Below, piece after piece: positions 8,181 to 10,056 of a stretch of 10,056 nucleotides of DNA. Under the pieces are notes generated by a model that worked only from the letters and a program-made list of their open reading frames with translations, searched no databases and was not told where the DNA came from. Source of the stretch: Synechococcales cyanobacterium PMM_0036 (GTDB lineage Bacteria; Cyanobacteriota; Cyanobacteriia; Elainellales; Elainellaceae); contig CASBQM010000126.1 of the NCBI GenBank assembly GCA_949127645.1, forward strand, positions 1 to 10,056, written 5' to 3'. Position numbers and translations under genes: made by a program. Each line of letters opens with the position of its first letter. Position 1 is the stretch's first letter.

Positions 8181-8413
8181 GACTCACGCCCACTCCCAAG
8201 CTTCTATCGAGTTGGCAAAACCGTTTACATTGTGACACATACCTGCCTCAGAAGATGCCTAAGCCAAGACTAAGCTATGCGACTGCCCTAGGCAAATCCT
8301 ACTCTAGGCGTGTCCTAGACTCTAACCTTCAGTGTGACGGAGTGAGCTAGAACCTGACTGTGCGGTAAGTGACAGTTGGGGGAATGGGGCGATCGCCCTT
8401 ATTTAAGGTCAGA
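8181..8413. other. Spacer upstream of ndhF1
   Basis: A 233-base gap where the ndhF1 promoter should lie on the minus strand, since the next gene upstream is unrelated. Visible are several CTAG/CTAAG words (8259-8350), a direct repeat CTAAGC at 8259 and 8270, a small TGCC-CTA-GGCA dyad at 8285-8295, and a perfect palindrome GGGCGATCGCCC containing HIP1 at 8387-8398. No confident -35/-10 pair and no T-tailed terminator for the 107-residue gene were found. Confidence 0.45.
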
Positions 8414-8737
8414 TTAGTCAACTTGCCATTTGAACTCTCGCAAAAGTTCCATATTCTCCCCATAGCATTCTCCAAAATATCTCACTCCAGAATCGCGTAG
8501 CGGGAGGAGGATTCTCTCCACATTGTCTAATACTGACACGACTGAACCATGCATCAGAATTGGTTCTTCTGCTTCAATCACCAACTCAGCAAATGGACAA
8601 AGAATTTCATAGTCAACCAGACTTCTCTTTCTGATTGTCCATTTTGACGAACGATAGAGTTCAGCGATTTCGTGACGTGAAAGAGGCGTATATAGGCTAC
8701 TGAAAAAATTTGCACCTTTAGAGAAATGATCATTCAT
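8414..8737 (-). CDS. Hypothetical protein, 107 residues
   Basis: Not recognised. The protein is soluble, with no signal peptide or membrane segment. Residues 19-37 (LSRHEIAELYRSSKWTIRK) have the spacing of a helix-turn-helix (EIA....xSxxTIR), but arginine stands where the turn glycine is usual, so this may be chance. The middle (38-66) alternates hydrophobic residues like beta strands (ELVIEAEEPILMHG), followed by a helix (67-80) and a short aromatic C-terminal part; C47 and C91 are the only cysteines. The reading frame is compact, with ATG at 8737 and stop TAA; no clear ribosome-binding site. It lies 84 bases after the nuclease-like gene on the same strand, so the two may be cotranscribed; an immunity, antitoxin or accessory role would be a guess. 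Codon and base use are AT-richer than in the ndh genes. Confidence 0.6.
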   Translation of the reverse strand: MNDHFSKGANFFSSLYTPLSRHEIAELYRSSKWTIRKRSLVDYEILCPFAELVIEAEEPILMHGSVVSVLDNVERILLPLRDSGVRYFGECYGENMELLREFKWQVD

Positions 8738-8783
8738 GCGGGGATTACCTATTGCTATGAGCGACTTGCTTATAAGCGATTGA

Positions 8784-8807
8784 AAATCTAGCGATCGTAC
8801 TAGATTT
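8784..8807 (-). terminator. Inverted repeat after the nuclease-like gene, possible weak terminator
   Basis: AAATCTAG and CTAGATTT form a perfect 8-bp stem around an 8-base loop, 14 bases after the stop of the 189-residue gene. On the minus strand the stem ends in TTTTC, but most of those Ts are inside the stem and the stem is AT-rich, so termination would be weak. A separate 10-base palindrome GCTTATAAGC lies at 8768-8777. It could equally be a regulatory site for the 107-residue gene. Confidence 0.35.
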
Positions 8808-8821
8808 AGTGGCTCAATGGC

Positions 8822-9391
8822 TTATTGAAGCACAAGTTTTCTTTGCAAAAAGTTATAGCGACTGCGACTTCTTTTTCGCGTGTCGTAGATCATCTTTTCA
8901 AGATCCTGAGAAGCTCTAATCTCATCCTTGAGCAGGGACACGAACAAATCAGTTTCTTCCTGATTGGGTGACTCATTGACAAAAGAAATCATGAAATCAA
9001 AGTAAGAGCCATGGCGAAAGAGCCTACCAGGAAGGGAATGGTGTTCTCGATGACCTAGCATTATTCCGTACCTCAAGTAAGGATGTACTGTTTTGTGGGC
9101 ATACGCTTTTTGGCTATACGTAATAGCATCATGGGTTGTAACTGAGGAAACTTTAGCCTCAACAACGACTCGTGGTATCCATTGATTTATTGAGCGATCG
9201 ATAAATTCCTTAATTATCAGATCGGTTTCATACCGGATGAGTTCCTCTGAACTGACTTTTTCACCGTCATACTCTTTAGCTTCAAACGAGTAAGCTAGCT
9301 TGAATCCTACATCAATCTCGTATCGTCCTTGTTCTGAGATGAGAGGCGCAATTGTAGCTGCAATATCTTCAACAAATTCTTTTTCACTCAT
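8822..9391 (-). CDS. PD-(D/E)xK nuclease-like protein, 189 residues
   Basis: Not assigned to a named family. The core looks like a restriction-endonuclease fold: an N-terminal helix with acidic residues (EFVEDIAATIAPLI, 5-18), a strand ending in D57 (RYETDLII), then a strand with E78-x-K80 (RVVVEAKVSS), and a helix with Q94 (ITYSQKAYAHK) followed by a strand (RYGIMLGHRE). The D...ExK...Q order is the classic metal-binding arrangement of PD-(D/E)xK enzymes. Residues 150-189 form a basic helical tail (TRKRSRSRYNFLQRK). Size suits a single-domain nuclease without a motor or DNA-recognition domain. The ATG at 9391 is supported by the frame, but no strong ribosome-binding site is seen. The gene is AT-richer than its neighbours and has no intact HIP1 site. 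It is followed on the same strand by the 107-residue gene. Activity and substrate are not known; the fold call is motif-based and moderate. Confidence 0.6.
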   Translation of the reverse strand: MSEKEFVEDIAATIAPLISEQGRYEIDVGFKLAYSFEAKEYDGEKVSSEELIRYETDLIIKEFIDRSINQWIPRVVVEAKVSSVTTHDAITYSQKAYAHKTVHPYLRYGIMLGHREHHSLPGRLFRHGSYFDFMISFVNESPNQEETDLFVSLLKDEIRASQDLEKMIYDTRKRSRSRYNFLQRKLVLQ

Positions 9392-9780
9392 TCAGCTATT
9401 ACCCGCAGTATGTTTTTAACGAGCAATCCACAAAAGCTCATGTTTTATGTACTACGCATTCAGCCTGAAGTGTTTCCAGCCTAGAGCGAAGCCTAACAAC
9501 TGAAGAGTGTGGAGAAGGGTAGGACGATCGCATCTCCATTCTCTTCAAGTTCTTTCAAGAAACTCTGCATTGCTCTGAGTTGCTTGCGATCGACCTCTAT
9601 TCAAGCATTCAGAAGTTTTACCTAGCGTTAACCTTCTCTTACCGAGTTAGCCTAGCAAACCTGCTACGTTACGTTGGGGTGCTGGATACCGATTGCCAGG
9701 TCAAATCGCTGCAATGTCGGCGTGGAAGGATTAATCAAAGTTGATAGCAACAAATTAACAGCAATAGAGTCCGGCTCAGA
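9392..9780. other. Divergent intergenic region
   Basis: About 390 bases between the start of the minus-strand nuclease-like gene and the start of the plus-strand CDF gene, so promoters for both should lie here. The stretch is AT-rich near 9400-9450. A short dyad TTCTT-TC-AAGAA is at 9551-9562. No convincing metal-regulator operator, tRNA or transposon end was recognised, and a plus-strand frame at 9674-9880 looks accidental because it runs into the CDF gene in another frame. Confidence 0.4.
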
Positions 9781-10056
9781 ATGGCACTTGCAAGCAAACA
9801 GTCTCAGCAACAGGTTAATCAGTTTAGGCAGCTTAGTCAGCCGAACCCCCAGGCAAATCAGATTGCTTCCAGAATTCTGAATTCCTGCCAGTGCGGTCTT
9901 TTACATTTCAGTACGGCTCAAAGGGGCAATCCTGAGCAAACCGGGCAGAAAACACAGCGTTTATGGATGGCATTAGGGCTGCTCAGCGGTCTTTTTGTCA
10001 CTCAGGCTCTAGCAGGTTTATGGAGCCATAGTCTTTCGCTTCTGGCAGATTCAGGG
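9781..10056 (+). CDS. Cation diffusion facilitator (CDF) family metal exporter, N-terminal part
   Basis: Only the first 92 residues lie in the window. From residue 60 the sequence (RLWMALGLLSGLFVTQALAG, then LWSHSLSLLADSG) matches the first two transmembrane helices of CzcD/ZitB-type CDF proteins, which export Zn, Co, Cd or related divalent cations from the cytoplasm by proton exchange. In the family the sequence after LADSG usually continues HMLxD, which supplies metal-site residues; here it falls just past the window edge. The ATG at 9781 is the first start after in-frame stops TGA and TAG at 9742-9747; the ribosome-binding site is weak. The 59-residue N-terminal tail is Gln-rich (11 Gln in residues 1-30 or so) and carries C36-Q-C38 with H42, which could bind metal. 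Metal specificity cannot be told. No regulator gene is next to it. Confidence 0.85.
   Translation, partial: MALASKQSQQQVNQFRQLSQPNPQANQIASRILNSCQCGLLHFSTAQRGNPEQTGQKTQRLWMALGLLSGLFVTQALAGLWSHSLSLLADSG

Noticed and set aside
8259..8350. Cluster of CTAG and CTAAG words upstream of ndhF1
   Set aside because: Spacing is irregular (16, 11 and 32 bases between the CTAGs) and CTAG is also frequent inside the kinase gene, so no operator can be claimed.
8387..8398. Palindrome GGGCGATCGCCC after the 107-residue gene, considered as a terminator
   Set aside because: It is an extended HIP1 site, its hairpin would have only a 4-bp stem, and no T run follows on the minus strand.
9660..9730. Possible tRNA or small RNA around the GGGGTGCTGGATACC stretch
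   Set aside because: No cloverleaf arms or T-loop consensus could be found.
9674..9880. 68-residue plus-strand frame near the right edge
   Set aside because: It overlaps the well-supported CDF start in another frame by 100 bases and shows no protein-like pattern.

Overview
The window is cyanobacterial chromosome. It has an ndhF1-ndhD1 pair coding for proton-pumping subunits of the photosynthetic NDH-1 complex, and many copies of the cyanobacterial HIP1 octamer GCGATCGC (about 14 counted by eye between positions 1 and 8400). The DUF4118/PAS/GAF hybrid histidine kinase is also of a type common in filamentous cyanobacteria. Codon use and moderate GC would suit a Leptolyngbya-, Nostoc- or Oscillatoria-like genome, but the genus cannot be fixed from this sequence alone. 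No rRNA, tRNA, CRISPR array, insertion sequence or replication origin was seen.

Layout: everything from position 1 to about 9391 is read from the minus strand. Going down the minus strand from the right, the order is: a 189-residue protein with a PD-(D/E)xK nuclease-like signature (8822-9391); an unrecognised 107-residue protein (8414-8737); ndhF1 (6102-8180); ndhD1 (4407-5996) with a clear intrinsic terminator just after it (4354-4384); a spacer of about 250 bases with a phased tandem repeat (4171-4252); a 1202-residue membrane-anchored hybrid histidine kinase (543-4151, GTG start); and, overlapping its stop codon as TGATG, an exported TPR protein that runs off the left edge (1-543). At the right edge, on the plus strand, the N-terminal part of a cation diffusion facilitator (CDF) metal exporter begins at 9781 and is cut by the window end.

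How the genes work together: NdhF1 and NdhD1 are two of the antiporter-like membrane subunits of the NDH-1L complex (respiration and cyclic electron flow) and form the usual cyanobacterial ndhF-ndhD transcription unit. The kinase and the TPR protein look translationally coupled and may act in one signalling unit; the kinase carries its own receiver domain but no output domain. The 107- and 189-residue genes form a two-gene, AT-richer patch without intact HIP1 sites, next to the conserved ndh genes. This looks like a small accessory insertion and is the least explained part of the window.

The window is mostly ordinary. The points most worth a second look are the tandem ATGC-N4-GCAT dyads in front of the kinase, the nuclease-like two-gene cassette, and the Cys/His-containing N-terminal tail of the CDF protein.
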